Assembly: GCF_001037465.1 (NCBI RefSeq)
Contig: NZ_LFCV01000061.1
Span: forward strand, 1-34,417
Origin: Xenorhabdus khoisanae
Lineage (GTDB): Bacteria > Pseudomonadota > Gammaproteobacteria > Enterobacterales > Enterobacteriaceae
Reading direction: 5' to 3'
Length of the DNA stretch: 34,417 nt
Shown here: in pieces, positions 10,606-21,854 of the stretch
Position numbering within the stretch: the first letter of the stretch is position 1
Layout of the letters: every line of letters begins with the position of its first letter
Translations under genes and position numbers: made by a program
The notes under the pieces: generated by a model
What the model was told of the DNA's origin: nothing
The model's database searches: none
Seen by the model: the letters and a program-made list of their open reading frames with translations, nothing else

Positions 10606-11634
10606 TTATTCGTTTTCATCTTCCAATCGGCGTTCCACTGACTTCAAGCGCTTATGCATTTCATTGATATTCATGACTAAAGCGGTAGTCTTACGCCAAG
10701 TTGTGTTCGGTTGTGATGGGATACCCGACGAATAAACACCAGGCTCTGTAATGGGGCGTATCACCATGCTCATACCCGTCACGGTTACTTTATCACAGAT
10801 ATTCATGTGTCCATTAATAACACTTGCACCACCGAACATACAGTAACGACCCACTTTCAGGCTACCCGCCATAATGACACCACCAGCTACTGCGGTGTTG
10901 TCTCCGATTGTCACGTTATGAGCGATCTGGCATTGGTTGTCTATGATAACACCATTGCCAATGACTGTGTTATCCAACGCACCACGGTCAATAGTCGTAC
11001 ATGCGCCGATTTCAACTTGGTTACCAATGATTACAGTGCCTAACTGTGGGATTTTAATCCAATTTCCGCGTTCATTAGCATAACCAAAACCATCAGAACC
11101 TATAACAGATCCTGATTGGATCAGGCAGGACTCACCCATTTCAACGTTATGGTATACCGATACATTGGCCCAAAGACGAGTACCCGCACCAATTCGTGCA
11201 TTCTTACCAACAAAGCAACCTGCCCCGATGATGACATTATCACCAAGTTCAACACCAGATTCGATAACAGCATTTGCGCCAACCGCCACATTTTTGCCCA
11301 AAACTGCATCGGGAGAAATGACCGCTGATGGATGGATATCCTGCGCAGGTTGTGGTGTCGTATCCATAAGTTGCGCCATACGAGCATAGGCAAGATAAGG
11401 GTCATTGACAACCAATGCGGCAACCTTGCAGTGAGGAAGGTCTGCTTCACGTAGCACAACAGCCGCAGCCTGACACTCAACAAGTTTGTCAGTATAACGG
11501 CTATCGGATAAAAATGTAATTTGTTCGCTATTTGCTGAATACATCGGTGCAATACCGGTGATGACGATATCGCCATCACCATGCAATTGCGCATTCAACT
11601 GCTGAGCGAGGTCAGCCAATCGAATTGAAACCAT
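10606..11634 (-). CDS. lpxD: UDP-3-O-(3-hydroxymyristoyl)glucosamine N-acyltransferase
   Basis: LpxD performs the third step of lipid A synthesis, N-acylation from 3-hydroxyacyl-ACP. The 342-aa length fits the family. A uridine-binding N-terminal domain ([19 protein letters not shown]) is followed by hexapeptide repeats of a left-handed beta-helix. The segment [17 protein letters not shown] holds the catalytic histidine region. The C-terminal helix ends in [15 protein letters not shown]. It starts 4 bp after skp, the usual skp-lpxD coupling. Confidence 0.98.
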   Translation of the reverse strand: MVSIRLADLAQQLNAQLHGDGDIVITGIAPMYSANSEQITFLSDSRYTDKLVECQAAAVVLREADLPHCKVAALVVNDPYLAYARMAQLMDTTPQPAQDIHPSAVISPDAVLGKNVAVGANAVIESGVELGDNVIIGAGCFVGKNARIGAGTRLWANVSVYHNVEMGESCLIQSGSVIGSDGFGYANERGNWIKIPQLGTVIIGNQVEIGACTTIDRGALDNTVIGNGVIIDNQCQIAHNVTIGDNTAVAGGVIMAGSLKVGRYCMFGGASVINGHMNICDKVTVTGMSMVIRPITEPGVYSSGIPSQPNTTWRKTTALVMNINEMHKRLKSVERRLEDENE

Positions 11635-11638
11635 TTAC

Positions 11639-12136
11639 TTATTTAACCTGTTTCAGTACTTCTGCGGTGATATCTTTACCAGACGCAGAATACACAGCGG
11701 CATTCGCATCAAGAACAAGATCGTAACCTTCTTTACCTGCAACCACTTTAACCGCATCCTGAATACGGGTCAGGATTTTGTTGCGCTCTTCCAACTGGCG
11801 ACGACGGCTATCGTTGTCCAAAGATTGTGCTTTCTGAGCAAACTCATCGCGTTTCGCCACAACTTCTTTTTCCAATTTTTCACGTTCACTGGCCTTCATG
11901 GTTGAGCCATCACGCTGCAATTTCTGGAGCTTGGTCTGCAAATCTGATTCCATGCGCTGCAATTCAGTTGCACGGCCTTTAAACTCGTTATCCAACTGTT
12001 TTGCCACAGCTTCACGGGCAGGTAACTGTTGAAAAACTTCAGCAACATTCACTAAAGCGATTTTATCTGCCGCCTGAACACCCGCAGAGAACGCTAATGC
12101 CATACCCAGGCCTGCTGCACATAATACTTTTTTCAC
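11639..12136 (-). CDS. skp: Periplasmic chaperone Skp (OmpH)
   Basis: Skp is a trimeric jellyfish-shaped periplasmic chaperone that holds unfolded outer-membrane proteins and hands them to the BAM complex. The 165-aa precursor has a Sec signal peptide ([20 protein letters not shown]) with likely cleavage after AxA just before DKIALVNV. A long charged coiled-coil tentacle region follows (about residues 45-120). The start is GTG at 12136, with AAAGGAG at good spacing; E. coli skp also uses GTG. It lies directly downstream of bamA, its functional partner. Confidence 0.97.
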   Translation of the reverse strand: MKKVLCAAGLGMALAFSAGVQAADKIALVNVAEVFQQLPAREAVAKQLDNEFKGRATELQRMESDLQTKLQKLQRDGSTMKASEREKLEKEVVAKRDEFAQKAQSLDNDSRRRQLEERNKILTRIQDAVKVVAGKEGYDLVLDANAAVYSASGKDITAEVLKQVK

Positions 12137-12236
12137 TATAAACTCCTTTGACCCACGCTATTTTTACAGATTGGAAGATTCAGAGCTTACCCCATTAATC
12201 CATGCTATATGCCAACTGAGATCCGGGACAAACTCT

Positions 12237-12270
12237 AAAAATCGCTCTATCTAATAATAGAGCGATTTTT
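12237..12270. terminator. Symmetric hairpin between bamA and skp
   Basis: AAAAATCGCTCTAT (12237-12250) and ATAGAGCGATTTTT (12257-12270) pair perfectly over 14 bp around a six-base loop. On the minus strand the stem ends in a T-run, so it can act as a terminator or attenuator 20 bp after bamA. Since skp is in the same operon, partial termination or protection of the 3' end is more likely than a full stop. Confidence 0.75.
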
Positions 12271-12289
12271 TACCAAAAAAGATTAATTA

Positions 12290-14671
12290 TTACCAAGATC
12301 CGCCAATGCTAAACTGGAACTGCTCAGATCTATCACCTTTGTAATCCTTAATTGGCTTCGCATAAGAGAAGCTCAGCGGCCCTAACGGTGACATCCATTG
12401 CAGAGCAATACCGGTTGAAACACGGATATTGTTTGGCTTGCTGTAGTCAGGCATCCCAGCGTAAGTATTAGTCCAGTTTGTATCCCAAACCGTCCCCGCA
12501 TCCACAAAAAATGAGGTTCGAACGGAATTGGCATATTTAGCATCCAGGAACGGCGTTGGTGTAATCAGCTCGAAACTCGCAACCGCCACTGCGTTCCCCC
12601 CCACGGCATCACGGGATGGGTTATTTTTATCTAGCTTACCCTGATTATTTAAATAGATAGCTTTCGGACCGATATTATTCGAGCGGAAACCACGAACACT
12701 GCTAGAGCCACCAGCATAGAAGTTTTCATAGAATGGCATTTCTTTGCCACCAAAGCCACCACCATACCCCAGACGTGTACGTCCCATCATCACCCATGAA
12801 TGATCATCATCAAGAGGATAATAACCTGTCGCGTTCCAAGTGATTTTATAGAACTGGTTGTCAGAACCCGGAATTGTCACTTTGGTATCCAGAGATGACC
12901 GGATACCCGAAGTCGGGAAGAAACCGCGGTCAAGGCTGTTATAACTCCATCCCAGTGTCAGAGAGAAATCATTGGTATCGAATTTTGCCTTGTCATCAAG
13001 ACCCGGTTTTTTGCCCATTTTATTCAGATAACGCCACATCGCGACTTGTGGACGCATGTTGGACAGGGAGTTATGTATATAACCCAGTCTCAACGCCAGA
13101 GAGTTATTTTCATTCAATGGGAAGCCGAGCACACCCTCTGTACCATAGGCTTTGTTGGTATAGTTCGAAAGCTCAGCATCATCGGCACGGAAATCATTAT
13201 AAAATACGCGACCACCCAAACTGACTCCATTGACGGTGAAGTAAGGATCGGTCATAGATAAATCAGCCGACGTTGAATAGTCATTTTTACTGGCGCTGAT
13301 ACCGACGGAGTTCCCCGTTCCCAACCAGTTATCCTGTTGGAGACCGATTTGGTAACTCACGCCGCTTTCTGTACCGAAACCAACACCAAAGTTCATGGAA
13401 CCGGTATTGCGTTCTTTGACTTTATAAACGAGATCAACCTGATCTGGGCTACCCGATACACGTTCAGTATCCACATCAACAGATTCAAAATAGCCTAGCC
13501 GATTTAAGCGCTCTTTGCCCTGCTCAACCTGATCACTACCTAACCATGCCCCTTCCATCTGACGCATTTCACGGCGCAGTACTGAGTCTTTACTAATATC
13601 ATTACCTGTAAAGCGAATCTTGCGCACATAGAAACGGTTGCCTGCATCGACATTGACATGCAGCTTAACGGTCTTATCAGCATCATTGATTTCAGGTTGA
13701 GTCATTACGCGGGGATAAGCATAACCATAGCGACCAAGCAGATTTTTGATGGCTGTTTCCATCTTGGTCACTTCTGCACCGTTATACAATGATCCCGGCT
13801 CAATGTTAGTGAATTCCTGTATCTGTGACTGATAACCAGCCAAATTACCGTTTAAATCAACATTTGATATTTTGTATTGATCACCTTCGGTGATATTGAC
13901 GGTAATATAAATGTCTTTCTTATCTGGTGTCAGATTGACTTGGGTTGAATCAATGTTGAAACGGGCATAGCCGCGGTCAAGATAAAAACTGCGCAGGATT
14001 TCAAGGTCACCAGACAGTTTTTGTTTCTGATATTTCTGATCAGCCGTCATGTTCCACCAGGGAACATCGTCCCTGAGCTGGAAATTATTCAGCAGCTCTC
14101 TGGTCGAAAAGGCTTTATTACCAACAATATTAATTTGTTGAATTTGGGCAGAAACACCTTCAGAAAAAACAAGTTTCAAGTCAACACGGTTACGGGGCAG
14201 TGGCGTGACAACAGCTTTTACTGTCGCGCTGTATTTACCAACACTGTAGTAAAAATCTTCCAGCCCTTTTTCAATATTGGACAGCATAGTGCGGTCAAGG
14301 GCTTCACCAACACGAACACGCGACGCCTCAAGGTTCTGCTTAAGCATGTCATCTTTCACCGATTTGTTACCGGAAAAAGTGATACTGGCGATAGTCGGCC
14401 GTTCTTTTACCTGAACGACAAGTGAATTGCCATCACGTAAGACACGAACATCTTCAAAGTTCCCAGTTGAGAACAGTGCGTGAATCGTGCGACTGATATC
14501 TTCATCGCTAACCGTATCACCGACTCGAACTGGCATGTTCAGTAATGCTGCACCAACGGTGACACGTTGAAGACCCTCAAAATGAATGTCCTGAACTACG
14601 AATCCGTCTGAACCGTATGCAGTGGCGCTGCCGAACAGCAGCGACGCTATGAGCAACTTTTTCATCGCCAT
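12290..14671 (-). CDS. bamA: Outer membrane protein assembly factor BamA
   Basis: BamA is the essential Omp85 core of the BAM complex and inserts beta-barrel proteins into the outer membrane. It has a signal peptide ([20 protein letters not shown]), five POTRA domains to about residue 420, and a 16-strand barrel with the loop-6 motif VRGF (in SSVRGFRSN). The C-terminal strand ends in FQFSIGGSW with a terminal aromatic. I chose the ATG at 14671 because MAMKK matches the E. coli start; an upstream extension would run back into the rseP end. At 793 aa it is shorter than the 810 of E. coli, because loop 6 lacks the stretch carrying the Cys690-Cys700 pair. Confidence 0.98.
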   Translation of the reverse strand: MAMKKLLIASLLFGSATAYGSDGFVVQDIHFEGLQRVTVGAALLNMPVRVGDTVSDEDISRTIHALFSTGNFEDVRVLRDGNSLVVQVKERPTIASITFSGNKSVKDDMLKQNLEASRVRVGEALDRTMLSNIEKGLEDFYYSVGKYSATVKAVVTPLPRNRVDLKLVFSEGVSAQIQQINIVGNKAFSTRELLNNFQLRDDVPWWNMTADQKYQKQKLSGDLEILRSFYLDRGYARFNIDSTQVNLTPDKKDIYITVNITEGDQYKISNVDLNGNLAGYQSQIQEFTNIEPGSLYNGAEVTKMETAIKNLLGRYGYAYPRVMTQPEINDADKTVKLHVNVDAGNRFYVRKIRFTGNDISKDSVLRREMRQMEGAWLGSDQVEQGKERLNRLGYFESVDVDTERVSGSPDQVDLVYKVKERNTGSMNFGVGFGTESGVSYQIGLQQDNWLGTGNSVGISASKNDYSTSADLSMTDPYFTVNGVSLGGRVFYNDFRADDAELSNYTNKAYGTEGVLGFPLNENNSLALRLGYIHNSLSNMRPQVAMWRYLNKMGKKPGLDDKAKFDTNDFSLTLGWSYNSLDRGFFPTSGIRSSLDTKVTIPGSDNQFYKITWNATGYYPLDDDHSWVMMGRTRLGYGGGFGGKEMPFYENFYAGGSSSVRGFRSNNIGPKAIYLNNQGKLDKNNPSRDAVGGNAVAVASFELITPTPFLDAKYANSVRTSFFVDAGTVWDTNWTNTYAGMPDYSKPNNIRVSTGIALQWMSPLGPLSFSYAKPIKDYKGDRSEQFQFSIGGSW

Positions 14672-14705
14672 CGTTGTTATGCGTTTTCCTAACCGGTCTC
14701 CCGCC

Positions 14706-16058
14706 TTAAAAGCGGGAGAAATCATTGAAAAGTGCAAGCCCCATTAATAACACCAGCAATACAGCACCAATGCGATAACTGAAGTCTTGTACACGCTCGG
14801 AGACCGGCCCTCCCTTGATCTTTTCGATTGCAAGGAAAAGCAAGTGTCCACCATCTAGTACAGGTAATGGGAACAGGTTAATGATCCCAAGATTGACGCT
14901 AATCAACGCCAAAAACATCAAATAATACACCAAGCCAGAATCAGCCGATACTCCGGCACCTTTGGCAATGGAAATCGGGCCACTTAAGTTATTAAGTTTC
15001 ACATCACCCACAATTAATTTGCCCAGCATATTGACGGTCAGCTTCATTAATTGCCAAGTTTTGTCCCCTGCCTCATAAATGGCAGAGAAAGGCCCGTACT
15101 GTTGAATCACTTTGTATTCATCTGCCAATGGAATGACCTTAAGTTCAGTACCCGCAAATCCTTCCTCACGGCCATCGGATAATTTTTTGACCTCAGGAGT
15201 CAGAGACAGGGAAATCATGCCTCCAGCCCTCGCAACGTCCAATTTTAGAGGAATATTTGGATTCTTCCTGACAAATGATGAAAAAGTGTGCCAGACATCT
15301 ACATCCTGACCATTGACTTTAACGATTCTGTCTCCCGGCTGTAAACCGGCTTTTTCAGCAGGTGAAGCAGGGTAAACCTTCTCCACCTGCGAACTGATTC
15401 GCGGAACAACAGGCATAATGCCCAAAGACAGCAAAACGTCCTGTTTAGATGGGTCGAATGCCCATCTGCGCAAATCCAGTGTCTTTTGAATACTGTCAGT
15501 GGCATCCACTGGAGTAACATCCATGGATACAGATGTCTCACCCACTTTACTCACCATAGCAAGACGTACCGAATTCCAATCAGAGGTTTCGATACCATCA
15601 ACCGCTTTTAGTTCCATCCCGGGCAAAATATTTGCCTGTGCGGCAATAGAATCTGGCTTTACATCCAACACCACAGGGCGTACAGATGGCACGCCAATCA
15701 CAAAAACCAACCAATAAGCGATAACCGCCAGAATGAAGTTTGCAATTGGCCCGGCGCTGATCACTGCCGCGCGCTGGCCGATAGTTTTATTGTTGAATGC
15801 CATATGACGACGTTCGGGCGAAACATCCCCCACCCGTTCGTCGAGCATCTTGACATATCCGCCAAGCGGGATAAGGGCAATAACGTATTCTGTCCCCTGT
15901 TTATCTGTACGACGCCAAAGCACTTTACCAAACCCGATGGAAAAGCGTTCAACGTAAATACCACATCGTCTGGCAACCCAAAAATGACCAAACTCATGCA
16001 CTGTGATGAGAACACCCAACGCAACAATAAATGCAGCCAGATTCCAGAGAATATCCAT
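14706..16058 (-). CDS. rseP: Sigma-E site-2 protease RseP
   Basis: RseP is an inner-membrane zinc metalloprotease that cuts RseA after DegS and so releases sigma-E; it also clears signal-peptide remnants. The zinc motif HEFGH is at residues 21-25 in the first helix. Two periplasmic PDZ domains follow (one includes [17 protein letters not shown]). The third zinc ligand is in the [12 protein letters not shown] segment near the C terminus. At 450 aa the length is normal. It is 9 bp from cdsA and 34 bp before bamA. Confidence 0.98.
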   Translation of the reverse strand: MDILWNLAAFIVALGVLITVHEFGHFWVARRCGIYVERFSIGFGKVLWRRTDKQGTEYVIALIPLGGYVKMLDERVGDVSPERRHMAFNNKTIGQRAAVISAGPIANFILAVIAYWLVFVIGVPSVRPVVLDVKPDSIAAQANILPGMELKAVDGIETSDWNSVRLAMVSKVGETSVSMDVTPVDATDSIQKTLDLRRWAFDPSKQDVLLSLGIMPVVPRISSQVEKVYPASPAEKAGLQPGDRIVKVNGQDVDVWHTFSSFVRKNPNIPLKLDVARAGGMISLSLTPEVKKLSDGREEGFAGTELKVIPLADEYKVIQQYGPFSAIYEAGDKTWQLMKLTVNMLGKLIVGDVKLNNLSGPISIAKGAGVSADSGLVYYLMFLALISVNLGIINLFPLPVLDGGHLLFLAIEKIKGGPVSERVQDFSYRIGAVLLVLLMGLALFNDFSRF

Positions 16059-16067
16059 TATGTACCC

Positions 16068-16931
16068 TCAGAGAGTAAATCCAGAAGAAATTAACATGAC
16101 CAAACCCGCAAATACAGGGATGGCTGCTGTTAAGCTATCTACCCTATCCATGACTCCGCCATGTCCCGGAATCAATTGACTACTGTCTTTGATCCCTGAT
16201 TCCCGCTTGAACATGCTTTCGGTCAGATCACCAAAGACCGAGGCAATGACGACTACCGTAGAAATCAATAGAAAATGTTCTGGCATTGCAGGTACGGGCG
16301 CAAATTTACCGAACAGCCATGAAATCAGTGCAGCAGTTAATAAGCCACCAACAAGCCCTTCAAGGGTCTTACCCGGTGATACTCTGGGTGCCATTTTGTG
16401 CTTACCCATAGTACGGCCGAAAATATAAGCGCCTGAATCGGCAGCCCATACCAGTAACATGACATACAGCAGCCACCACGCTCCATCATAGGTATTGTTT
16501 TCATAACCCTGGGTGCGCAGTACCATCATTCCACAATAAAATGGCACGATAGTCAGAACCCCAAACAGCAGGCGTAAAACAACCGATGATTTCCAGATGG
16601 AGGCAGAAGCAGGGTAAGTGATCACCAATAAAATTGCGGCGACCCACCAAAGCATGCCAGCCCACAACAGATATACAACTTGTGGTTTTTCAGTAAGATG
16701 AGAAAAGTCTGACAAAGAGTATTGTAACGCCAATAATCCTACGGCACACAATACAGCCAGCGTTATACGTTTAGCTTGAGTGAAGAGACCAGCAAATTGC
16801 CCCCATTCCCATGCGGCAAGCGCTGAAACAGCAATGACAACCAATCCAAATCCTGATGGGGGAAGGAAAAACAGTGCTGCTACAACAAGTGGAATCAATA
16901 TCAACGTAGTTAAAAGACGGTACTTCAGCAA
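16068..16931 (-). CDS. cdsA: Phosphatidate cytidylyltransferase (CDP-diglyceride synthase)
   Basis: CdsA is a polytopic inner-membrane enzyme making CDP-diacylglycerol from CTP and phosphatidate, the precursor of all phospholipids. The 287-aa product has about eight membrane helices. The family signature near the C terminus runs DSSQLIPGHGGVMDRVDSL, with metal-binding acids. The start is a TTG at 16931, supported by a near-perfect GGAGGAGAAC just upstream and by the conserved N terminus MLKYRLL. Confidence 0.97.
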   Translation of the reverse strand: MLKYRLLTTLILIPLVVAALFFLPPSGFGLVVIAVSALAAWEWGQFAGLFTQAKRITLAVLCAVGLLALQYSLSDFSHLTEKPQVVYLLWAGMLWWVAAILLVITYPASASIWKSSVVLRLLFGVLTIVPFYCGMMVLRTQGYENNTYDGAWWLLYVMLLVWAADSGAYIFGRTMGKHKMAPRVSPGKTLEGLVGGLLTAALISWLFGKFAPVPAMPEHFLLISTVVVIASVFGDLTESMFKRESGIKDSSQLIPGHGGVMDRVDSLTAAIPVFAGLVMLISSGFTL

Positions 16932-16940
16932 GTTCTCCTC

Positions 16941-17693
16941 CTATGATCCCACTTCGGCATCGTCTGGTGTTCCGCCAAATCGGCGTTCTCGTTTGGCAAA
17001 GGCATTAATTGCACCTTCAAAAGAAGTTTCATCAAAATCAGGCCAAAGTATATCGGTAAAATACAATTCTGCATAAGCTATCTGCCATAACAGGAAATTA
17101 CTGATACGATGTTCGCCTCCGGTTCGAATGACCAGATCAACTTCAGGCTGCTGACTTAAGTTGATGAAGTTACCTACTGTGACCTCGCTGATTTCCTCAG
17201 GCGCTAACTCATTTGACTTAATTTTTTCAGCTAGTTGCTTAATACCCTGAACCAAATCCCAACGTCCGCCATAGTTAGCGGCAATATTAAGCTGCAATCC
17301 GGTATTGTTCGCCGTTAATTCAACTGAACGGCCGATACGCTCCTGCAACCGCGAACTAAAGCGACTAATATCACCAATAACAGACAATTTCACATTGTGC
17401 TTATGCAGACTCTTTACTTCATTATCAAGGGCAAAAACAAACAGCTCCATCAACGAACTGACTTCCTGCTGTGGACGATTCCAGTTCTCACTGCTGAAAG
17501 CATACAGAGTCAATGATTCAATGCTATGTTTAACTGAAAAACTCACGGCACTCCGCACAGCTTTAATTCCTGCGCGATGACCAAACACTCTTAATTTGCC
17601 ACGCTTTTTTGCCCAACGACCATTGCCATCCATAATAATGGCGACATGTCTGGGAACCGTTGGCAATGAGTCACTATCACTGGGAGATATCAC
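16941..17693 (-). CDS. uppS: (2E,6E)-farnesyl-diphosphate-specific undecaprenyl-PP synthase
   Basis: UppS (IspU) adds eight isopentenyl units in cis to farnesyl-PP. The C55 product is the lipid carrier for peptidoglycan and O-antigen. The 250-aa protein has the catalytic motif HVAIIMDGNGRWAKK (D22), SSENWNRP, and the C-terminal RTGGEHRISNFLLWQ and ELYFTD segments. The start is GTG at 17693 with AAGGA upstream. It lies 9 bp before cdsA. The 264-bp gap upstream holds the dxr terminator and presumably a promoter. Confidence 0.97.
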   Translation of the reverse strand: MISPSDSDSLPTVPRHVAIIMDGNGRWAKKRGKLRVFGHRAGIKAVRSAVSFSVKHSIESLTLYAFSSENWNRPQQEVSSLMELFVFALDNEVKSLHKHNVKLSVIGDISRFSSRLQERIGRSVELTANNTGLQLNIAANYGGRWDLVQGIKQLAEKIKSNELAPEEISEVTVGNFINLSQQPEVDLVIRTGGEHRISNFLLWQIAYAELYFTDILWPDFDETSFEGAINAFAKRERRFGGTPDDAEVGS

Positions 17694-17753
17694 TCAAAAT
17701 AATCCTTAAATAACTAGGCTGGCTTTTCGATGAATTCAATAATTCCAAACATG

Positions 17754-17789
17754 AAAAAGCCGTGTTACGTGTCAATGATTATCACGGCT
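17754..17789 (-). terminator. Probable terminator between dxr and uppS
   Basis: On the minus strand AGCCGTG (17789-17783) pairs with CACGGCT (17765-17759), with TTTTT at the 3' side of the stem. The loop is long, about 17 bases. Two further CACGGC copies lie next to it (17792-17797 and 17807-17812), which allow alternative pairings. Strength is uncertain. Confidence 0.5.
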
Positions 17790-17957
17790 ACCACGGCTAT
17801 TTCTGGCACGGCCTGAATGAAAGCCTTTGTCCTTGGTATACACGATTGAAACGCGGATACCAATTCACTGAATTGGCTATTATAACAACTATAATTTACC
17901 CGCGAACTATATCATTTGCCAAAACGCAAACAAACACATACTTATTAACAAAATTCG

Positions 17958-19154
17958 CTATTTGGCAAAAATTCTGATGGTTTCTCTCGCCAAGATCCGT
18001 GCTGTATTGTCGATGTCTAAGACCTCTTCAATACTTTGAGGTTCAGATAAATTTAGTTTTTCCACGACCAAGCGATTAATTGTCGCGATATCTGTGAAAT
18101 GAATTCCATCTTTCAAAAAAACATCAACGGTTTCTTCATTAGCTGCATTCAGGGCTGTGGTTGCCGCCTGTCCTTGATGACAAGCTTCAATGGCCAATTT
18201 TAGGCAAGGGTAGCGTTGGTAATCGAGGGCTTCGAAGGTCAGCATATTCAGCTCGGTAAAATCCAATGGTTTTGCGCCAGATGAGATACGATCAGGATAA
18301 GCCATTGCATAAGCTATTGGAGTACACATGTCCTGCGTTCCCAGTTGTGCAATGATGCTGCCATCTTGGTAGCGAACCATGGAATGGATGACTGACTGGG
18401 GATGCAACAATATTTCCATTTCATCGGCAGACGCATTGAACAGGTAACGTGCCTCGATATATTCCAGCCCTTTGTTCATCATGGTAGCAGAATCAACAGA
18501 AATTTTACGTCCCATTGACCAAATAGGGTGAGCACACGCTTCATCCGGCGTAACATGAGGTAATGTTTCTAACGGCGTTTTACGGAACGGCCCGCCGGAA
18601 CCCGTCAGAATAATGCTGGAAATGCCGTAATCCTTCAAATTTACATTACCGAGGTTATGTTGAACCGCTTCCGGCAAACTCTGAAAGATAGCATTATGTT
18701 CACTATCGATAGGCAACAGTTGCGCTTTATGCTGAACAACGGCATCCATAAACAGACGCCCACTGGTAATCAGGGATTCTTTATTCGCTAACAGAACCTG
18801 TTTTCCCTTACGGATAGCCGCCAATGTCGGTAATAACCCAGCCACCCCAACAATGGCAGACATGACTTGATCGACTTCTTCCAGTGCAGCTAAATCACAA
18901 ATAGCATCTTTACCGAACAACACTTCGGTTTGACTTCCCTGCTCCTGCAATAACCGGCGCAGGGCCTTTGCGGATTGCTCATCTTCCATCGCTGCATATT
19001 GTGGGTTAAATTCCAGACACTGCTGTGCCATAACTTCAATATTTTTCCCGGCAACAAGGGCGACTACCTTGAATTTTGTTGGGTTATTTCTGACAACAGA
19101 AAGCGTACTTTTCCCAATCGAACCCGTTGAGCCAAGAATAGTTAACCGTTTCAT
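17958..19154 (-). CDS. dxr: 1-deoxy-D-xylulose 5-phosphate reductoisomerase
   Basis: Dxr (IspC) rearranges and reduces DXP to 2-C-methylerythritol 4-phosphate with NADPH. This is the committed step of the MEP isoprenoid route and the target of fosmidomycin. The 398-aa protein begins with the dinucleotide motif [11 protein letters not shown]. It has the metal-binding [10 protein letters not shown] segment and the phosphate-binding region [10 protein letters not shown]. Its product feeds UppS two genes along. A strong hairpin precedes it, so it probably has its own promoter in 19155-19268. Confidence 0.98.
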   Translation of the reverse strand: MKRLTILGSTGSIGKSTLSVVRNNPTKFKVVALVAGKNIEVMAQQCLEFNPQYAAMEDEQSAKALRRLLQEQGSQTEVLFGKDAICDLAALEEVDQVMSAIVGVAGLLPTLAAIRKGKQVLLANKESLITSGRLFMDAVVQHKAQLLPIDSEHNAIFQSLPEAVQHNLGNVNLKDYGISSIILTGSGGPFRKTPLETLPHVTPDEACAHPIWSMGRKISVDSATMMNKGLEYIEARYLFNASADEMEILLHPQSVIHSMVRYQDGSIIAQLGTQDMCTPIAYAMAYPDRISSGAKPLDFTELNMLTFEALDYQRYPCLKLAIEACHQGQAATTALNAANEETVDVFLKDGIHFTDIATINRLVVEKLNLSEPQSIEEVLDIDNTARILARETIRIFAK

Positions 19155-19268
19155 TTTTAAACTCTGAATATGCTACTGATATAAAATTGCAATAGTTTGA
19201 GCGGTACAGATCGCTATGTCCATCGCTTGAGAAAGAAATGTGATACGAGGTGTAATATCAAGAATAAG

Positions 19269-19297
19269 AACAACGCCGCAAAAGTTGCGGCGTTGTT
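19269..19297 (-). terminator. Hairpin terminator after frr
   Basis: AACAACGCCGCAA (19269-19281) and TTGCGGCGTTGTT (19285-19297) form a perfect 13-bp stem with a three-base loop. The minus-strand tail after the stem is only CTTATTCTT, but the stem itself is very stable. It ends the frr transcript 28 bp after the stop. Confidence 0.8.
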
Positions 19298-19325
19298 TTC
19301 ATGAGTTGTATTCATGGAATGGCAA

Positions 19326-19883
19326 TTAGAAATCCATCAATTCGGTTTCTTTATTTGCCAGTGCTTCATCAATCTTCTTAATGAAGCTATCAGTCAGTTT
19401 CTGAATATCATCTTGTGAACGACGCTCTTCATCTTCACTGATTTCTTTATCTTTCAGCAATGCCTTGACCTTATCATTAGCATCACGACGAATATTACGG
19501 ATAGATACACGACCCTGCTCCGCTTCGCCACGAACAACCTTAATGAGATCCTTACGACGTTCTTCTGTCAGTGGTGGCAGTGGAACACGGATAATGGTTC
19601 CGGCAGAAGACGGATTCAGACCCAGGTCAGAAGCCATAATCGCTTTTTCAACAGCCGCCGTCATAGAACGGTCAAATACGGTGATTGCTAAAGTACGTAC
19701 ATCTTCTGCAACGACGTTTGCAATCTGACGCAGTGGAGTCGCAGAGCCATAATATTCAACACTGATGCCATCCAACAGGCTAGGAGACGCACGGCCAGTA
19801 CGAACCTTGCTGATTTGGTTTTTCAGTGCTTCGACGCTTTTTTCCATGCGGTCTTGTGCGTCTTTTTTGATTTCATTAATCAC
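19326..19883 (-). CDS. frr: Ribosome recycling factor
   Basis: RRF, with EF-G, splits post-termination ribosomes. The 185-aa length is exact for the family. The tRNA-like three-helix body is seen in [40 protein letters not shown] and the C-terminal helix. The start is GTG at 19883, the same start codon as E. coli frr, with AAGGG eight bases upstream. It follows pyrH at 166 bp. That gap holds a nested inverted repeat. Confidence 0.98.
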   Translation of the reverse strand: MINEIKKDAQDRMEKSVEALKNQISKVRTGRASPSLLDGISVEYYGSATPLRQIANVVAEDVRTLAITVFDRSMTAAVEKAIMASDLGLNPSSAGTIIRVPLPPLTEERRKDLIKVVRGEAEQGRVSIRNIRRDANDKVKALLKDKEISEDEERRSQDDIQKLTDSFIKKIDEALANKETELMDF

Positions 19884-20049
19884 GTTACAAACCCTTGGGA
19901 GATGTTATTTTTTAGGCCAAATGCGTAATGAGCAAATATCGAATCAAATACGCTAATGAATAAGTGGCCCTGTGTCATTAAATTTGGCGCATCAGGTCGC
20001 TGATCATACCGTCAAACTTCATCGGTGTCTCTGAGCATGAATGATAAAA

Positions 20050-20778
20050 TCAGTTGTTAGAAATCAGCGTACCTTCATTTTCCCCCATCACAACACGACG
20101 AAGTGCGCCTGGTCTGTTCATATTAAAGACACGAATTGGCAGGTTATGGTCACGAGCCAATGTAAAGGCCGCCAGATCCATCACTTTCAATTCACGCTCC
20201 AATACTTCCTGATATGCCAGCTCGTGGTAAAGTTCTGCTTCAGGATTTTTTTCAGGATCAGCGGAATAAACGCCATCAACTTTGGTTGCTTTTAACACAA
20301 CATCCGCTTCAATTTCAATGCCACGCAGACATGCAGCGGAATCAGTTGTAAAGAACGGGTTGCCCGTTCCCGCAGCGAAAATAACAACACGACCGTGACG
20401 CAGTAAGCTGATCGCCTCAGCCCAGCTATAGTTGTCACACACACCATTCAATGGAATGGCAGACATCAAACGAGCGTTCACATAGGCGCGGTGCAACGCA
20501 TCACGCATCGCCAAGCCGTTCATCACGGTCGCCAACATGCCCATGTGATCGCCTACTACACGGTTCATACCTGCCTGTGCCAAGCCGGCACCACGAAACA
20601 GGTTACCTCCTCCAATAACGACGCCGACTTGAATACCCAGCTCAACCAGTTCTTTGATTTCCTGAGCCATACGGTCTAAGACTCTAGCGTCGATACCAAA
20701 ACCTTCTTCGCCTTGCAGGGCTTCTCCACTGAGCTTAAGCAGGATTCTCTGATATACGGGTTTTGCATTGGTTGCCAT
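20050..20778 (-). CDS. pyrH: UMP kinase
   Basis: PyrH phosphorylates UMP to UDP. It is a hexameric bacterial UMP kinase of the amino-acid-kinase fold, activated by GTP and inhibited by UTP. The 242-aa protein has the N-terminal [10 protein letters not shown], the [10 protein letters not shown] glycine loop, the [10 protein letters not shown] nucleotide motif and the [10 protein letters not shown] segment. The length and the rpsB-tsf-pyrH-frr context fit fully. Confidence 0.98.
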   Translation of the reverse strand: MATNAKPVYQRILLKLSGEALQGEEGFGIDARVLDRMAQEIKELVELGIQVGVVIGGGNLFRGAGLAQAGMNRVVGDHMGMLATVMNGLAMRDALHRAYVNARLMSAIPLNGVCDNYSWAEAISLLRHGRVVIFAAGTGNPFFTTDSAACLRGIEIEADVVLKATKVDGVYSADPEKNPEAELYHELAYQEVLERELKVMDLAAFTLARDHNLPIRVFNMNRPGALRRVVMGENEGTLISNN

Positions 20779-20885
20779 GGTGTTCAGTCCTAAGCAGATA
20801 AGGATTATTGAGGATTTATTACGGTTTATTCAATTACTACACATCCATGCTCTATTCAGCCCAGATGTAAAAAACTCATGTCGAG

Positions 20886-20916
20886 ATAAAACAGAACCGC
20901 CAATCGGCGGCTCCGT
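20886..20916 (-). terminator. Rho-independent terminator after tsf
   Basis: On the minus strand, arms 20916-20906 and 20901-20891 form an 11-bp GC-rich stem with two G-T pairs and a four-base loop. The tail is TTTATC, with one more T from the stem. It lies 10 bp past the tsf stop and separates rpsB-tsf from pyrH. Confidence 0.85.
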
Positions 20917-20925
20917 TTAAGAAAA

Positions 20926-21783
20926 TTAAGACTGTTTGCTCATTGCAGCAACTTCTGCTGCGAAATCAGCTTCAACTTTCTCAATACCTTCACCAACTTC
21001 GAAGCGGATGAAGTTGATCACTTTAGCATTGTTTTCTTTCAGCAGATCGCCAACAGATTTACTTGGGTCCATCACGAAGTTCTGACCAGTCAGAGAGATT
21101 TCGCCGGTGAATTTGTTCATGCGGCCAGAAACCATTTTCTCTGCGATTTCGCGAGGCTTACCAGACTGCATTGCGATTTCCATCTGGATCTGATGCTCAC
21201 GCTCAACAACGTCAGCAGGAACGTCAGTTGGGTTCACATATTCTGGTTTGCTTGCAGCAACGTGCATTGCAACATGCTTGATCAGTTCTTCGCTTGCGCC
21301 TTCAGCAGCAACCAGAACACCAATGCGAGCACCGTGCAGGTAAGAACCTACAGCTTCGCCTTCCAGAATTTCAACACGACGGATGTTGATGTTTTCACCG
21401 ATTTTCGCTACCAGATTAGCACGCTGTTCTTCGAACTTCGCTTTCAGAGCTTCGATGTCAGCGTTTTTGTCAGCCATAACGGAAGCAATAACTTCTTTAC
21501 CAAATGCCAGGAAGCCTGCGTCTTTAGCAACGAAGTCAGTTTCACAGTTCAGTTCAACGATACCTGCGAATTTAGCATCAGCAGCCACTTCAACCAGGAT
21601 AACACCTTCAGCAGCAACACGGCCTGCTTTCTTAGCCGCTTTTGCCTGACCTGATTTACGCATGTTATCGATAGCCAGCTCGATATCACCATTCGCTTCA
21701 ACCAGTGCTTTTTTACATTCCATCATTCCTGCGCCAGTACGCTCACGCAGTTCTTTTACCAGAGCAGCGGTAATGTCAGCCAT
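20926..21783 (-). CDS. tsf: Elongation factor Ts
   Basis: EF-Ts is the nucleotide exchange factor of EF-Tu. The 285-aa protein has the N-terminal UBA-like domain [19 protein letters not shown] and the EF-Tu contact core [13 protein letters not shown]. The dimerisation and coiled-coil parts follow toward the C terminus. It is cotranscribed with rpsB, separated by 148 bp with a GC-rich hairpin that may set their ratio. Confidence 0.99.
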   Translation of the reverse strand: MADITAALVKELRERTGAGMMECKKALVEANGDIELAIDNMRKSGQAKAAKKAGRVAAEGVILVEVAADAKFAGIVELNCETDFVAKDAGFLAFGKEVIASVMADKNADIEALKAKFEEQRANLVAKIGENINIRRVEILEGEAVGSYLHGARIGVLVAAEGASEELIKHVAMHVAASKPEYVNPTDVPADVVEREHQIQMEIAMQSGKPREIAEKMVSGRMNKFTGEISLTGQNFVMDPSKSVGDLLKENNAKVINFIRFEVGEGIEKVEADFAAEVAAMSKQS

Positions 21784-21854
21784 TTGTTTTATTCCTCGAT
21801 GTGTCTCGCGGGAAGATAATATTCCGCGGGGATAGTTCTATATCAGATATGTAA

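Noticed and set aside
9201-11634. Repeated sequence pattern in lpxA and lpxD, considered as a tandem repeat or CRISPR-like array
   Set aside because: It is the degenerate hexapeptide repeat of left-handed beta-helix acyltransferases at protein level; there are no identical DNA repeats or spacers.
17762-17977. 71-codon plus-strand frame in the dxr-uppS gap
   Set aside because: No ribosome binding site; it crosses the dxr terminator and runs into the dxr end; the repetitive GYHGY start comes from the CACGGC copies.
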